From Bradyrhizobium acaciae (GTDB taxonomy: Bacteria > Pseudomonadota > Alphaproteobacteria > Rhizobiales > Xanthobacteraceae), in NCBI RefSeq assembly GCF_020889785.1, contig NZ_JACMYK010000074.1, positions 1-35,848 on the forward strand: DNA of 35,848 nt, given 5' to 3'. The notes beneath the pieces were generated by a model. That model was not told the origin of the DNA. It searched no databases and saw nothing but the letters and a program-made list of their open reading frames with translations. Of the stretch, positions 1-7,532 are shown piece by piece (within the stretch, counting starts at the first letter, position 1; each line of letters starts with the position of its first letter). The position numbers and the translations under genes are program-made.

Positions 1-579
1 CGCCGAGGTCAAATACACCACGCGCCAGCCGGCGAGATCGGCCAGCGCGCCGGCGGCAAAGCGAGCGAGCAGAATGCCCGATACAACGCCGCTGGTGACG
101 GTGCCGATGGTGCGGCCGCGGTCGGCCGGTGCCGCCAGCGTCGCGGCGTAGGCGACCAGCACCTGGATCACGACGGCAAGCAGCCCGACCAGCACCATGC
201 CGGCGAGCAGCACAACGGCGTTCGGCGCTGTCCCGACGATGGTCAGCGCAATCGCCGACAGAACGGTCTGGCCGACGATCAGCCTGCGGCGGTCCCAGAG
301 GTCGCCGAGCGGCACGATCAGCATCAGCCCGAAGGCGTAGCCGATCTGGGTCAGCGTCACGACGCCACCGATCGCCGCGGGCGTGATGGCCAGGTCCCGC
401 GCCATGGTGTCGAGCAGCGGCTGGGCAAAATAGATGTTGGCGACGCTGAGCCCGCAGGCGACGGCGAACAGCAGCACGACCGCGGGTGACAGCGCGCTTG
501 CCGTCGCGTCGCCGGGATTCCGGTTGGTCTTGTCGTTCCGCTGGGCAGGCCGGGCCTCTGCCATGGTCTGGTTCGTCAT
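1..579 (-). CDS. MFS transporter, N-terminal part (cut by window edge)
   Basis: Inner-membrane major facilitator protein, probably a drug or metabolite exporter. The 193 codons visible from ATG 577-579 give a polar N-terminus of about 30 residues, then hydrophobic segments. The stretch LIVPLGDLWDRRR, in the loop after the second segment, matches the GxLxDRxGRR signature of the superfamily. The C-terminal half lies outside the window, so the frame is open to base 1. The gene diverges from an HxlR-type regulator at 694, and the intergenic palindromes at 604-660 suggest that regulator controls it. The MFS assignment is firm from motif and hydrophobicity. The substrate cannot be told. Confidence 0.85.
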   Translation of the reverse strand, partial: MTNQTMAEARPAQRNDKTNRNPGDATASALSPAVVLLFAVACGLSVANIYFAQPLLDTMARDLAITPAAIGGVVTLTQIGYAFGLMLIVPLGDLWDRRRLIVGQTVLSAIALTIVGTAPNAVVLLAGMVLVGLLAVVIQVLVAYAATLAAPADRGRTIGTVTSGVVSGILLARFAAGALADLAGWRVVYLTSA

Positions 580-603
580 CTCGCCTCCGCTGCAATTCGC
601 AAT

Positions 604-624
604 CTGGTCTTATAATGAGACCAG
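604..624. promoter_or_regulatory. Inverted repeat, probable HxlR operator 1
   Basis: Arms CTGGTCT (604-610) and AGACCAG (618-624) are perfect complements around a 7-base AT-rich centre. The site lies between the divergent MFS and HxlR genes, 25 bp from the MFS start codon. HxlR proteins are dimeric winged-helix factors that commonly bind such sites next to their own gene. That this regulator is the binder is inference. Confidence 0.65.
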
Positions 625-641
625 TTGCATCGCGTGCTGTC

Positions 642-660
642 TAGTCCTATTTTAAGACCA
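642..660. promoter_or_regulatory. Degenerate second copy of the HxlR operator
   Basis: Read on the minus strand, 660 to 642 is TGGTCTTAAAATAGGACTA, matching 15 of 19 positions of the core of the upstream palindrome (605-623). It lies 37 bp further on and about 34 bp before the HxlR ATG, so the regulator could repress both promoters. Similarity was read by eye. Confidence 0.5.
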
Positions 661-693
661 ATTCGGAATCGTGATCGAGAGAGGCGGCGTGCG

Positions 694-1146
694 ATGAAGC
701 GGACCGGATTTGCAAAGGCGGACTGCCCGGTGGCGCGCGCGCTGGACGCGATCGGCGACTGGTGGTCGCTCCTGATCGTGCGCGACGCATTCGACGGCCT
801 GCGCCGGTTCGGCGACTTCCAGAAGAATCTCGGCATCGCGAAGGGCATGCTGACGACCCGGCTGCGCACGCTGGTTGAGCTCGGCGTGCTCGAGCAGGTC
901 GCTGCCTCGGACGGCAGCGCCTATCAGGAATATGCGCTCACCAAACGCGGCCATGACCTGTTCCCGATCGTGGTCTCGTTGCGGCAATGGGGTGAAGCGC
1001 ATCTTTACGCGCGGGGCGAGGCGCATTCGGTGCTGCTGGACCAGGCCGGGCAGGCGGTCGGCCAGCTCGTGCTGCCGTCGAAGAGCGGCAAGCCGCTGGT
1101 GTGGTCGGACACCAAGGTGCGGAAGGTCGCGGCGCGGAGAAGGTGA
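694..1146 (+). CDS. HxlR-family transcriptional regulator
   Basis: A 150-residue winged-helix regulator. The N-terminus CPVARALDAIGDWWSLLIVRD is the HxlR hallmark: a cysteine followed by a helix ending in W-[ST]-LLI-[LV]-RD. Next come FGDFQKNLGIAKGMLTTRL (recognition helix region) and a wing ending YALTKRGHDLFP. Start ATG 694 is preferred over the open frame from 625 because the family begins a few residues before the cysteine and GAGAGG lies just upstream. It diverges from an MFS exporter and probably controls it through the palindromes at 604-660. The cysteine near residue 11 could sense redox or electrophiles, as in some relatives; that is inference. Confidence 0.9.
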   Translation: MKRTGFAKADCPVARALDAIGDWWSLLIVRDAFDGLRRFGDFQKNLGIAKGMLTTRLRTLVELGVLEQVAASDGSAYQEYALTKRGHDLFPIVVSLRQWGEAHLYARGEAHSVLLDQAGQAVGQLVLPSKSGKPLVWSDTKVRKVAARRR

Positions 1147-1165
1147 GCCTGTCCCCATGAACAGG

Positions 1166-1266
1166 CGTCATCCTGAGGTGCGAGCTCTTGCGAGCCTCGA
1201 AGGATGGGGATGGAGCCGGGCTGTCGCCCTTCGAGACGGTCGCTTCGCGACCTCCTCAGGGTGACG
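1166..1266. repeat. Palindromic intergenic repeat, about 100 bp
   Basis: The ends CGTCATCCTGAGG and CCTCAGGGTGACG are complementary at 12 of 13 positions, and the interior has further self-complementary pieces (CCTTCGAGACGGTCG near 1228). It lies between the HxlR gene and the convergent cupin gene. I recall similar elements throughout Bradyrhizobium and Rhodopseudomonas chromosomes. It may act as a transcript-end hairpin. Confidence 0.65.
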
Positions 1267-1304
1267 GGAGGGAGAAGGGTTGCTGCCCGCGGGCACCGGC
1301 TCCC

Positions 1305-1637
1305 TCAATCCACAATAAACAGCGTCGCGCCCGTCGCGGTCGACGAACGGTGCGCGGCGTCGCCGAAATCGGACACCTGGTAGCTCATACCCGGCTTCAG
1401 CGTGAATTTGCGGCCGTCGCGCAGCTCGGTGTCGAGCTCGCCCGTGACGACGTAGAGAACGTGGCCGCGATCGCACCAGTGATCGGCGAGATAGCCGGGC
1501 GAGTATTCGACCATCCGTACCCTGAGCTCGCCGATGTTGAGCGTGCGCCACAGCGCTTGCCCGGTCTCGCCGGGATGCACTGAAGGTTCGACATTGCTCC
1601 AGTCGGTGACGGTGAAGGGCAGGGTCGGGATTTTCAT
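1305..1637 (-). CDS. Small cupin-fold protein (DHCW-motif-type)
   Basis: A 110-residue single-domain cupin. The centre reads ADHWCDRGHVLYVVTGEL, where D-H-W-C and G-H replace the usual HxH of the metal site, followed by a turn and LKPGMSYQVSD and a terminal beta strand TGATLFIVD. This resembles the small family that databases call DHCW-motif cupin-fold proteins; I assign it from memory. Start ATG 1635-1637 was chosen over the frame opening at 1682 because the family starts near MKIPTLPFTVTDW. No partner gene is adjacent. Function unknown, with metal binding by His/Cys plausible. Confidence 0.8.
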   Translation of the reverse strand: MKIPTLPFTVTDWSNVEPSVHPGETGQALWRTLNIGELRVRMVEYSPGYLADHWCDRGHVLYVVTGELDTELRDGRKFTLKPGMSYQVSDFGDAAHRSSTATGATLFIVD

Positions 1638-1690
1638 CGGCGTGGTCCTGTTGCTGTGTTCAATCTGCGTCTGCATCCCCAAACTCCGAC

Positions 1691-1883
1691 GTCATCCTGA
1701 GAGGATGCGAAGCTTTGTCCTCATCCATTGTTGTCGTCGCCCGGCTCGACCGGGCGACCCAGTACGCCGCGGCCTATCGGCTCAAGCCACGAGCGCCTCT
1801 GGAATACTGGATCACCCGCATGCGCGGGTGATGACACTGAGCAAGCTGGGTAAACCAAGCCCGTCACCCTGAAGGGTGACGGG
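1691..1883. repeat. Cluster of hairpin-forming intergenic repeats
   Basis: Four stems are readable: CATCCT/AGGATG (1693-1707), GTCGCCCGG/CCGGGCGAC (1736-1758), ATCACCCGC/GCGGGTGAT (1811-1832), and an 11-bp stem with a 2-base loop, CCCGTCACCCT/AGGGTGACGGG (1860-1883). The 1730-1838 piece resembles a dispersed Bradyrhizobium repeat I remember. The last hairpin lies just past the NTF2-like gene's stop and could end or stabilise its transcript, though no T run follows. Confidence 0.65.
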
Positions 1884-1907
1884 AAAGAGTAGGGTGCCAC
1901 AGCAATC

Positions 1908-2279
1908 TCAATCCACCAGATGGTTCGCCGAGCCCTGCCGGATCTTGCCCTCGGCATCCAGCCGCAGATACTCGCAGATCTTCTTGCCGCGCTCATTCTG
2001 GTAGAACACCACGACGCTGTCGGGCGAGACATAGAGATCGATCAGCTCGAAATGCAGCTCGGGCAGTTTCGCCAGCGCCGCGCTCCAATAGGCCCGCAAG
2101 TTCGCCTTGCCGCGCACGGTGCCGGACGCGCCAAAGCCGAACGCCGGGATCCGGTCCGAGGTCATCTCGGTATCCTCCGCATACATGGCGAGCACGCGCT
2201 CGAGGTCGCGCGCGTTCCAGGCGGCGATCCAGTCGCGGCCGAGGGCAGCGAGGCGCGAGGGTTCGTGAAAATCCGGCAT
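1908..2279 (-). CDS. NTF2-like / SnoaL-type protein
   Basis: A 123-residue protein of the NTF2 cone fold. The N-terminal helix holds WIAAWNARDLERVLAMYAEDTEM, the usual signature of the family, followed by RGKANLRAYWSAAL and beta strands ending ANHLVD. Such proteins include small isomerases, hydrolases and structural subunits, so the reaction cannot be deduced. ATG 2277-2279 is chosen because GGAGGA sits at a good distance upstream; the longer frame to 2309 lacks this. A sharp palindrome at 2312-2332 lies just upstream and may control it. No regulator is adjacent. Confidence 0.8.
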   Translation of the reverse strand: MPDFHEPSRLAALGRDWIAAWNARDLERVLAMYAEDTEMTSDRIPAFGFGASGTVRGKANLRAYWSAALAKLPELHFELIDLYVSPDSVVVFYQNERGKKICEYLRLDAEGKIRQGSANHLVD

Positions 2280-2311
2280 TGGTTTCCTCCATGGATTGGC
2301 TTTAGCCAAAT

Positions 2312-2332
2312 TAGGTCAATAATACTGACCTA
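2312..2332. promoter_or_regulatory. Perfect 7-7-7 inverted repeat upstream of NTF2-like gene
   Basis: TAGGTCA (2312-2318) and TGACCTA (2326-2332) are exact complements around ATAATAC. A smaller palindrome, TTGGCT/AGCCAA, lies at 2296-2309, between it and the gene. The layout GGTC-N9-GACC with an ATAAT centre is the same as in the HxlR operator at 604-624, so the same type of regulator may bind here. Confidence 0.6.
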
Positions 2333-2418
2333 TATCGATTTGTCCATGCCCAAAGAAGAATGTGGGCGCAACGCTGGCCGCGGTTGCGGGGGCGGGCGCT
2401 GTCGCGTATCTGCTTGCC

Positions 2419-4016
2419 ATGACAGCCCAGCACACAGCTCAAGCACCGTCGACGCCATCCGTGGCCTCGGCGCATGACAAGATTCTGATTGTCGATTTCG
2501 GCAGCCAGGTGACGCAACTGATCGCCCGCCGCGTCCGCGAGATGGGCGTCTATTCCGAGATCGTGCCGTTCCAGAAGGCGGAGGCCGCCTTCAAGGAGAT
2601 GAAGCCCAAAGCCGTGATCCTCTCCGGCGGCCCGGAATCGGTGCACGAGACCGGCTCGCCGCGCGCGCCGCAGCTGATCTTCGAGTCAGGCGTTCCCGTG
2701 CTCGGCATCTGCTACGGCCAGATGACCCTGGCGGCCCAGCTGGGCGGCGAGGTCGAGGGCGGCCACCACCGCGAGTTCGGCCGCGCCGATGTCGAGGTGA
2801 AGACCGATAGCCAGCTGTTCGACGGCATCTGGAACCACGGCGAGAAGCACCAGGTGTGGATGAGCCATGGCGACCGCATCACCAAGATGCCGCCCGGCTT
2901 CTTTGTGGCCGGCACCTCGCCGAATGCGCCGTTCGCGATCATCCAGGACGAGAAGCGGAAATATTACGGCCTGATGTTCCACCCCGAAGTGGTGCACACG
3001 CCCGACGGTGCAAAACTGCTGCGCAATTTCGTGCGCAAGGTCGCAGGCCTCACCGGCGACTGGACCATGCGCGCCTTCCGCGAGGAGGCGATCGAGAAGA
3101 TCCGCGCCCAGGTGGGGAAGGGCAAGGTGATCTGCGGCCTGTCCGGCGGCGTCGATTCCGCCGTGGCGGCGGTGTTGATCCACGAGGCGATCGGCGACCA
3201 GCTCACCTGCGTGTTCGTCGATCACGGCCTGCTGCGGCTCGACGAGGCCAAGACCGTCGTCGACCTGTTCCGCAACCACTACAACATCCCGCTGGTTCAC
3301 GTGGACGCATCGAAGGAGTTTTTGGGCGAGCTCGAAGGCGTCACCGATCCCGAGGTGAAGCGCAAGACCATCGGGCGCTTGTTCATCGACGTGTTCGAGG
3401 CGGAAGCGAAGAAGATCGGCGGTGCGGCGTTCCTGGCGCAGGGCACGCTCTACCCCGACGTGATCGAGAGTGTCTCCTTCACCGGCGGACCTTCCGTCAC
3501 CATCAAGTCGCACCACAATGTCGGCGGCCTGCCGGCCCGCATGAACATGAAGCTCGTCGAGCCCTTGCGCGAGCTGTTCAAGGACGAGGTGCGCGTGCTC
3601 GGCCGCGAGCTCGGCCTGCCCGAAGTGTTCGTCGGCCGCCACCCGTTCCCGGGCCCGGCCTCGCCATCCGCTGCCCCGGCGACATCACCAAGGAAAAGCT
3701 CGACATCCTGCGCAACGCGGATGCGGTCTATATCGACCAGATCCGCAAGCACGGCCTCTATGACGCGATCTGGCAGGCCTTCGCGGTGCTGTTGCCGGTC
3801 AAGACCGTCGGCGTGATGGGCGACGGCCGCACCTACGAATACGTCGTGGGCCTGCGCGCCGTCACCTCGACCGACGGCATGACCGCCGACTTCTACCAGT
3901 TCGACATGAAATTCCTGGCCGAGACCGCGACGCGTATCATCAACGAGGTGAAGGGTGTGAACCGGGTGGTGTACGACGTGACGTCCAAGCCGCCGGGGAC
4001 GATTGAGTGGGAGTAG
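2419..4016 (+). pseudogene. guaA: guaA, GMP synthase, interrupted by a single-base frameshift
   Basis: GMP synthase converts XMP to GMP with glutamine and ATP. The first frame carries the class I amidotransferase (GICYGQM, nucleophile Cys98; MFHPE, His188 and Glu190) and the ATP-pyrophosphatase loop SGGVDS (242-247). It runs correctly to GRHPFPGP near codon 412. There the frame shifts: the conserved continuation GLAIRCPGD follows in another frame and runs to the natural C-terminus PPGTIEWE at 4016. The DNA reads GGGCCCGGCC at 3651-3660 where one more G would restore the frame, giving about 532 residues, the normal length. The first frame alone would end at 3816. All other residues look functional, so sequencing error in a G/C run, or a very recent mutation, is more likely than old decay. 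The start ATG 2419 is uncertain by some residues. Confidence 0.9.
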
Positions 4017-4049
4017 ACATCCTCCGTTTTGTTCACTATTTGTTCTGTC

Positions 4050-4577
4050 ATGCCTTATGATGCGAGATCAGTAGCGAATCTATTTTTGGATCGGGGAGCG
4101 GCTGTAGGCTGCCCTGTAACGATCATGTCGCTGCTCAAGATCCTGTATTTTGCTCACGCATGGCATCTAGCGAAAACGGACGAGCCTCTCGTCGGTCAAC
4201 CCTTCGAAGCTTGGAAGCACGGTCCTGTTAATCGGGTCGTTTACGAGCAATTTAAAGGAGTTGGCTCTAAACCTATCGTCGGACGCGCCAAGGTAATTAA
4301 CGTTGAAACAGCGACTTTCGAGGTCGCATCCTATGACGACGTCGATCCTTCAACGGTGCAATTTCTCGAGAATATTTTCGACTTCTACTCGCAATACCAT
4401 CCCTTCAAGCTGTCCGACTTGACCCACGAAGAAGGGTCTCCATGGGAGGAGGTTTGGAGCGAGGCTTCTCGGAAAGCGGTTCCCGGAATGCTAATATCGA
4501 ACGATTCGATTCGCAGCTGGTTCAGAACGAGCCGTGCTGTGCATAGGGGTGCAGCCGACCGTGGATGGACCGTATGA
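4050..4577 (+). CDS. Panacea-domain (DUF4065) protein, candidate antitoxin
   Basis: A 175-residue protein with the Panacea signature: SVANLFLDRG near the N-terminus, a helix with LLKILYFAHAWHL, and the hallmark FEAWKHGPVNRVVYEQFK around residues 53-70. The C-terminal part carries YHPFKLSDLTHEEGSPWEEVW. In published work this domain neutralises many unrelated toxins, usually encoded next door, and it also occurs in phage and proteolysis-adaptor (SocA-like) proteins. Start ATG 4050 follows the guaA stop by 33 bases; an upstream TTG at 4029 is less likely. The stop overlaps the next gene in ATGA at 4574-4577, so the two are probably translated together. G+C is far below the surroundings, suggesting acquisition by transfer. 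The antitoxin role here is inference from family and layout. Confidence 0.85.
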   Translation: MPYDARSVANLFLDRGAAVGCPVTIMSLLKILYFAHAWHLAKTDEPLVGQPFEAWKHGPVNRVVYEQFKGVGSKPIVGRAKVINVETATFEVASYDDVDPSTVQFLENIFDFYSQYHPFKLSDLTHEEGSPWEEVWSEASRKAVPGMLISNDSIRSWFRTSRAVHRGAADRGWTV

Positions 4578-5281
4578 TCAAAGTACCGACGCCCCCCGTG
4601 CCTGAATTGGCCCGGATCGAAGGCGACAATCTGAAATCAATTATCGACTGGCTAGTAAGTTACTACGAAAGCACCGCCGCTCCGTTCAACTACAGGCCGG
4701 CAACCAAAGCGACAAAGTCTGCGTATAAAGGTCTTCACGAGTTTAGACCCCTAATCGATTCTTGCCATTCGCAAAAGAACAAGATCGGGCGAAAGGCTAA
4801 TATCGATGTCGTTTCGTTGGCTGCTCCGATCGCGTTCGGACGGTCAACTCAAGTTTTCGATTTGTCGCCACGCCGCTTCAACTTCGGCGGAGATCTTCAG
4901 TCTGCATTTCGTATTCCATTCTTTTTCGTCGAAGATCGCATCGTAAAGCTGTATTTCCTCCAACCACGAAAGGATGGAGCGCTCAACGACGACCAACTGA
5001 GTATGGTCGCGACGATCCACAAGAACTACTTGTTAGATACGGAGTTCTATGGACAAGTTTCGGATGTGGAATATGTCGATCTGAGCGCCCCCAAGAAGGG
5101 CATGGGGCGGAGGTCACGTGTCCTCACACTCAATGATTTGGATCTCTGGCCGCAAAAGCGCCTTGCAGAGCGTGTTGCATTGATCGCAGAAGCATTGAGG
5201 TCGATCTCCGAAAGAGAATTGGCGAAACCTAAACGGCGGGCGTTCATCAGTCCCGATCCGTCGATGCCGCTATTCGATTGA
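4574..5281 (+). CDS. Unrecognised protein paired with the Panacea gene, candidate toxin or effector
   Basis: A 235-residue protein I cannot place in a family. It has no signal peptide or membrane segment. The N-terminus (PPVPELARIEGDNLKSIIDW) is helical. The middle looks like alternating strands with charged turns (FRIPFFFVEDRIVKLYFLQPRKDG), and the C-terminus ends in a long helix (KRLAERVALIAEALRSIS) and a basic, proline-rich tail. Start ATG 4574 forms a 4-base ATGA overlap with the Panacea stop; a second in-frame ATG lies at 4565. Its position directly after a Panacea gene, in the same low-G+C block, is the standard place for the toxin in such pairs. It could instead be an accessory or phage-derived protein. 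No catalytic motif is evident. Confidence 0.75.
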   Translation: MIKVPTPPVPELARIEGDNLKSIIDWLVSYYESTAAPFNYRPATKATKSAYKGLHEFRPLIDSCHSQKNKIGRKANIDVVSLAAPIAFGRSTQVFDLSPRRFNFGGDLQSAFRIPFFFVEDRIVKLYFLQPRKDGALNDDQLSMVATIHKNYLLDTEFYGQVSDVEYVDLSAPKKGMGRRSRVLTLNDLDLWPQKRLAERVALIAEALRSISERELAKPKRRAFISPDPSMPLFD

Positions 5282-5395
5282 AGATCACAACCTGCATGTG
5301 ATTGGCTCTGCCCAAAGAGCGATCGCGCGCTGCGCCTGCTCCAAACGTTGAACGTCGCGGAGGCAGCCTCGGGCGTGCCCGCTGTCGTCGTCCCC

Positions 5396-6751
5396 TCAAA
5401 GTTTGTCGAAGACAGAGCCCATCCGAGGCGCAAACAGTCGCTCATAGGTTTTCAGGAGATAGGAATCTGTCATTCCGGCCACGAAATCGCAGATTGTCCT
5501 TAAATCGCCTGCTGATTTTTCGAAGCGAGCGAGCGCATCGCTAGGTAGAAGACGTGCAGGGTCGGACTGAAGGGCCTCGAATACCGCAACGACCATGCCT
5601 TGTCCCTTGAATTCGAGGTGCTGGACACCGGGACTCTTTATCACGTGTGTTGTTATGAGCTCCTTGAGCGCGTCAAGAAACTTGCGCTGATGCTCCTTCA
5701 TGTTTGCTCTATATCTAATTAGCGGCTCAGCGAATTGCTCGTGTTCTACGTACTCCATGGCCGTTATGAAGTGATGTACGAGACGGCTCACGAAGTGTTT
5801 GCGTGAACTGCTGCCTCCAAACAGGCTTTCGGCCATTTTGCCGTAGACGTCGTTCGCACTTTCCCTTGGATACTTAGCTTTCAAAGCATCAAGGAACGAG
5901 CTGGAGCGCTCCTCCGAAACAATGTCTCTGAATTGCGTCTCATTAATTAGCTTCAATGCTATCGCATCTTCGAGGTCGTGGACGCCATAAGCGATGTCGT
6001 CTGCGGCATCCATAATGCTGCAATCAAGGGATTTGTGTTTCGGCTTGTTATGCTTGCCGTTCTTCAATTCGAATTCCTGAAATGCGTCCCGGTCCTCGCG
6101 ACTGAGCGGCTTGAGTATCCATGCGACGACATCTGCTTCAGAATCCATGTAGCACTTCGGTGGTTTGGATGACTCAGTGTCGATTATTTTCAGTGTTGTA
6201 GGTCCGTTCACCAAGCTTGGTATCAGAGCGGCATTACAAGCATTGGAATAAGCAACCGGATATTTAAGCACTCCAAGAAGGGAGCGTCGCGAAAGGTTGG
6301 CGCCTGCATCTTTCGAGAAATTCTCAAGTCGGGAGAGAATGCGAAGTGTCTGGCCATTTCCTTCGAATCCCCCTGGCTTCCTGCCGTCGCAATCCCGCAT
6401 GCAATAGTTCAGGGCAATCTCGCCCCCATGTCCAAATGGCGGATGGCCCAGATCGTGGGTGCAGCCGACGGCTTGAATAAGGCTGCGATCGGGCAATTCG
6501 GCTGTAGCTGGATGATCTGAAAACGACTTGGCGAGCTGTTTGGCGATACCTCCGGCGATCTGCGCAACCTCAAGCGAATGCGTCAGCCGTGTGCGGTAAA
6601 AATCGCTATCACCCAGATTCAATATCTGGGTTTTCCCCTGCAATCGTCGGAAGGATGCCGAATGGATGACGCGAGCATAGTCTATGTCTCCATCGCCACG
6701 GGCGTCTTCGGTCTGCTGGAGCCATCCTTCTCGCCGTTCAAGCCAACTCAT
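5396..6751 (-). CDS. dNTP triphosphohydrolase (dGTPase family), likely anti-phage type
   Basis: An HD-domain enzyme that cleaves dNTPs, classically dGTP, to deoxynucleoside and triphosphate. Metal and catalytic residues are intact: FYRTRLTHSLEV (His58), CTHDLGHPPFGHGGE (His99-Asp100) and MDAADDIAYGVHDLED (about 248-261). Length is 451 residues from ATG 6749-6751, chosen because GGGAG lies 5 bases upstream and family members begin near MSWLERR; the frame extends 66 codons further with little support. Depletion of dNTPs by such enzymes is an established defence against phage, while housekeeping versions are also known. The gene has the low G+C of the adjacent Panacea pair and converges on it, supporting a transferred defence block. 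Confidence 0.88.
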   Translation of the reverse strand: MSWLERREGWLQQTEDARGDGDIDYARVIHSASFRRLQGKTQILNLGDSDFYRTRLTHSLEVAQIAGGIAKQLAKSFSDHPATAELPDRSLIQAVGCTHDLGHPPFGHGGEIALNYCMRDCDGRKPGGFEGNGQTLRILSRLENFSKDAGANLSRRSLLGVLKYPVAYSNACNAALIPSLVNGPTTLKIIDTESSKPPKCYMDSEADVVAWILKPLSREDRDAFQEFELKNGKHNKPKHKSLDCSIMDAADDIAYGVHDLEDAIALKLINETQFRDIVSEERSSSFLDALKAKYPRESANDVYGKMAESLFGGSSSRKHFVSRLVHHFITAMEYVEHEQFAEPLIRYRANMKEHQRKFLDALKELITTHVIKSPGVQHLEFKGQGMVVAVFEALQSDPARLLPSDALARFEKSAGDLRTICDFVAGMTDSYLLKTYERLFAPRMGSVFDKL

Positions 6752-7039
6752 ATGATCTCCCAACGCCCTTGGAAACCCTTGGTAATACTCCGTGTTCCGA
6801 GGAGCAAGCGCAACCCGGACGAGCGCCGCGATATCCAGGGCTGTTTCGTCAACCCACGATATTCTGCCCTCGTTGTCGTTTCGCAAATGTGCGCAGCTCC
6901 GTTGATTTGGCCCAACGCAAATCAATTCCTGCTCCATCACCTGCGACAATTCACCCCGACGGGCAACTCAGCAAAACCTGTCAATCTGCGAATAAGAAAA
7001 TATTCCGCTTGGCGTTTGACCCAACTCAGCTGTTCAATA
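6752..7039. other. Low-G+C gap upstream of the dGTPase gene
   Basis: About 290 bases without a supported gene. The dGTPase frame stays open here to 6949, but the predicted residues resemble nothing I know. The dGTPase promoter should lie here, though no clear -35/-10 pair stands out. The low-G+C block fades near 7040, where the structured repeat begins. No integrase, inverted repeat or clear attachment site was found. Confidence 0.4.
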
Positions 7040-7445
7040 TGCGCGTCTCACCCGACACGAGGGGCGGATCGCGATCGTCACGAACGCGGGTCGAGATGCG
7101 GTGGACGCTGAATGCGCGACTGACGAGTGCGCGTGAGGCGGACGGCGAAGTCGTGTGGTCCTGACGCCCTAGTGGTAGGTGTCTTTTCGCATTGCGCGAT
7201 GCGCGTTGTGAAGACGGTGACAAAAAAGCCCAGTCTCGCCGGGGAGAGCACGAAGTAAGCCGCACAACCATCGCGCAGGGAAGGCCGGGTTGCTCCCGGT
7301 TACACCTGTGGTCCTACCCCCCGAGCTTTCTACCCATTGCTCGGGGCCCACGGGTGCGATCGGCACCCGGTCTTCCCTGCGCCCTCTTCCAAGTGAGAGG
7401 GCAAAACGACACGTAAGGCTCGGACGTTTCAGTCGCGAGAATGCC
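7040..7445. repeat. Dispersed structured element of about 400 bp with a multi-hairpin 3' part
   Basis: No reading frame looks coding. The 3' part folds strongly. An 11-bp perfect stem, GCGCAGGGAAG (7273-7283) with CTTCCCTGCGC (7372-7382), extends to 17 bp with one mismatch. Inside it lie CCGGG/CCCGG (7285-7299), CCCCGAGC/GCTCGGGG (7319-7346) and CGGGTGC/GCACCCG (7351-7369). Just outside lies GCCCTCT/AGAGGGC (7381-7402). Several stems share bases with the closing stem, so alternative folds exist. I recall elements with this closing stem but different inner hairpins in many Bradyrhizobium genomes; that is memory, not a search. Outer limits are approximate. Confidence 0.65.
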
Positions 7446-7532
7446 GTTGCATGCCGTTACGCTGGTTGAAGCGCAGGGTGGATCGGCCGGAGGCGTGATG
7501 CACCACGTCAGCGGGATTGAGCCATGGAAGAC

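Noticed and set aside
6752..6949. 66-codon N-terminal extension of the dGTPase
   Set aside because: The ATG at 6751 has a well-spaced GGGAG and matches the usual start of the family; the extension has no family resemblance.
7260..7400. tRNA or other known RNA gene in the structured region
   Set aside because: The stems do not form a cloverleaf of tRNA size, and no CCA end or T-loop consensus is seen. Kept as an unnamed structured repeat.
7505..7530. Possible right attachment site matching the guaA 3' end (GATTGAG shared near 3999-4007 and 7515-7521)
   Set aside because: Only a 7-base exact match with scattered nearby bases. A real att repeat should be longer and intact, and no integrase gene is present.
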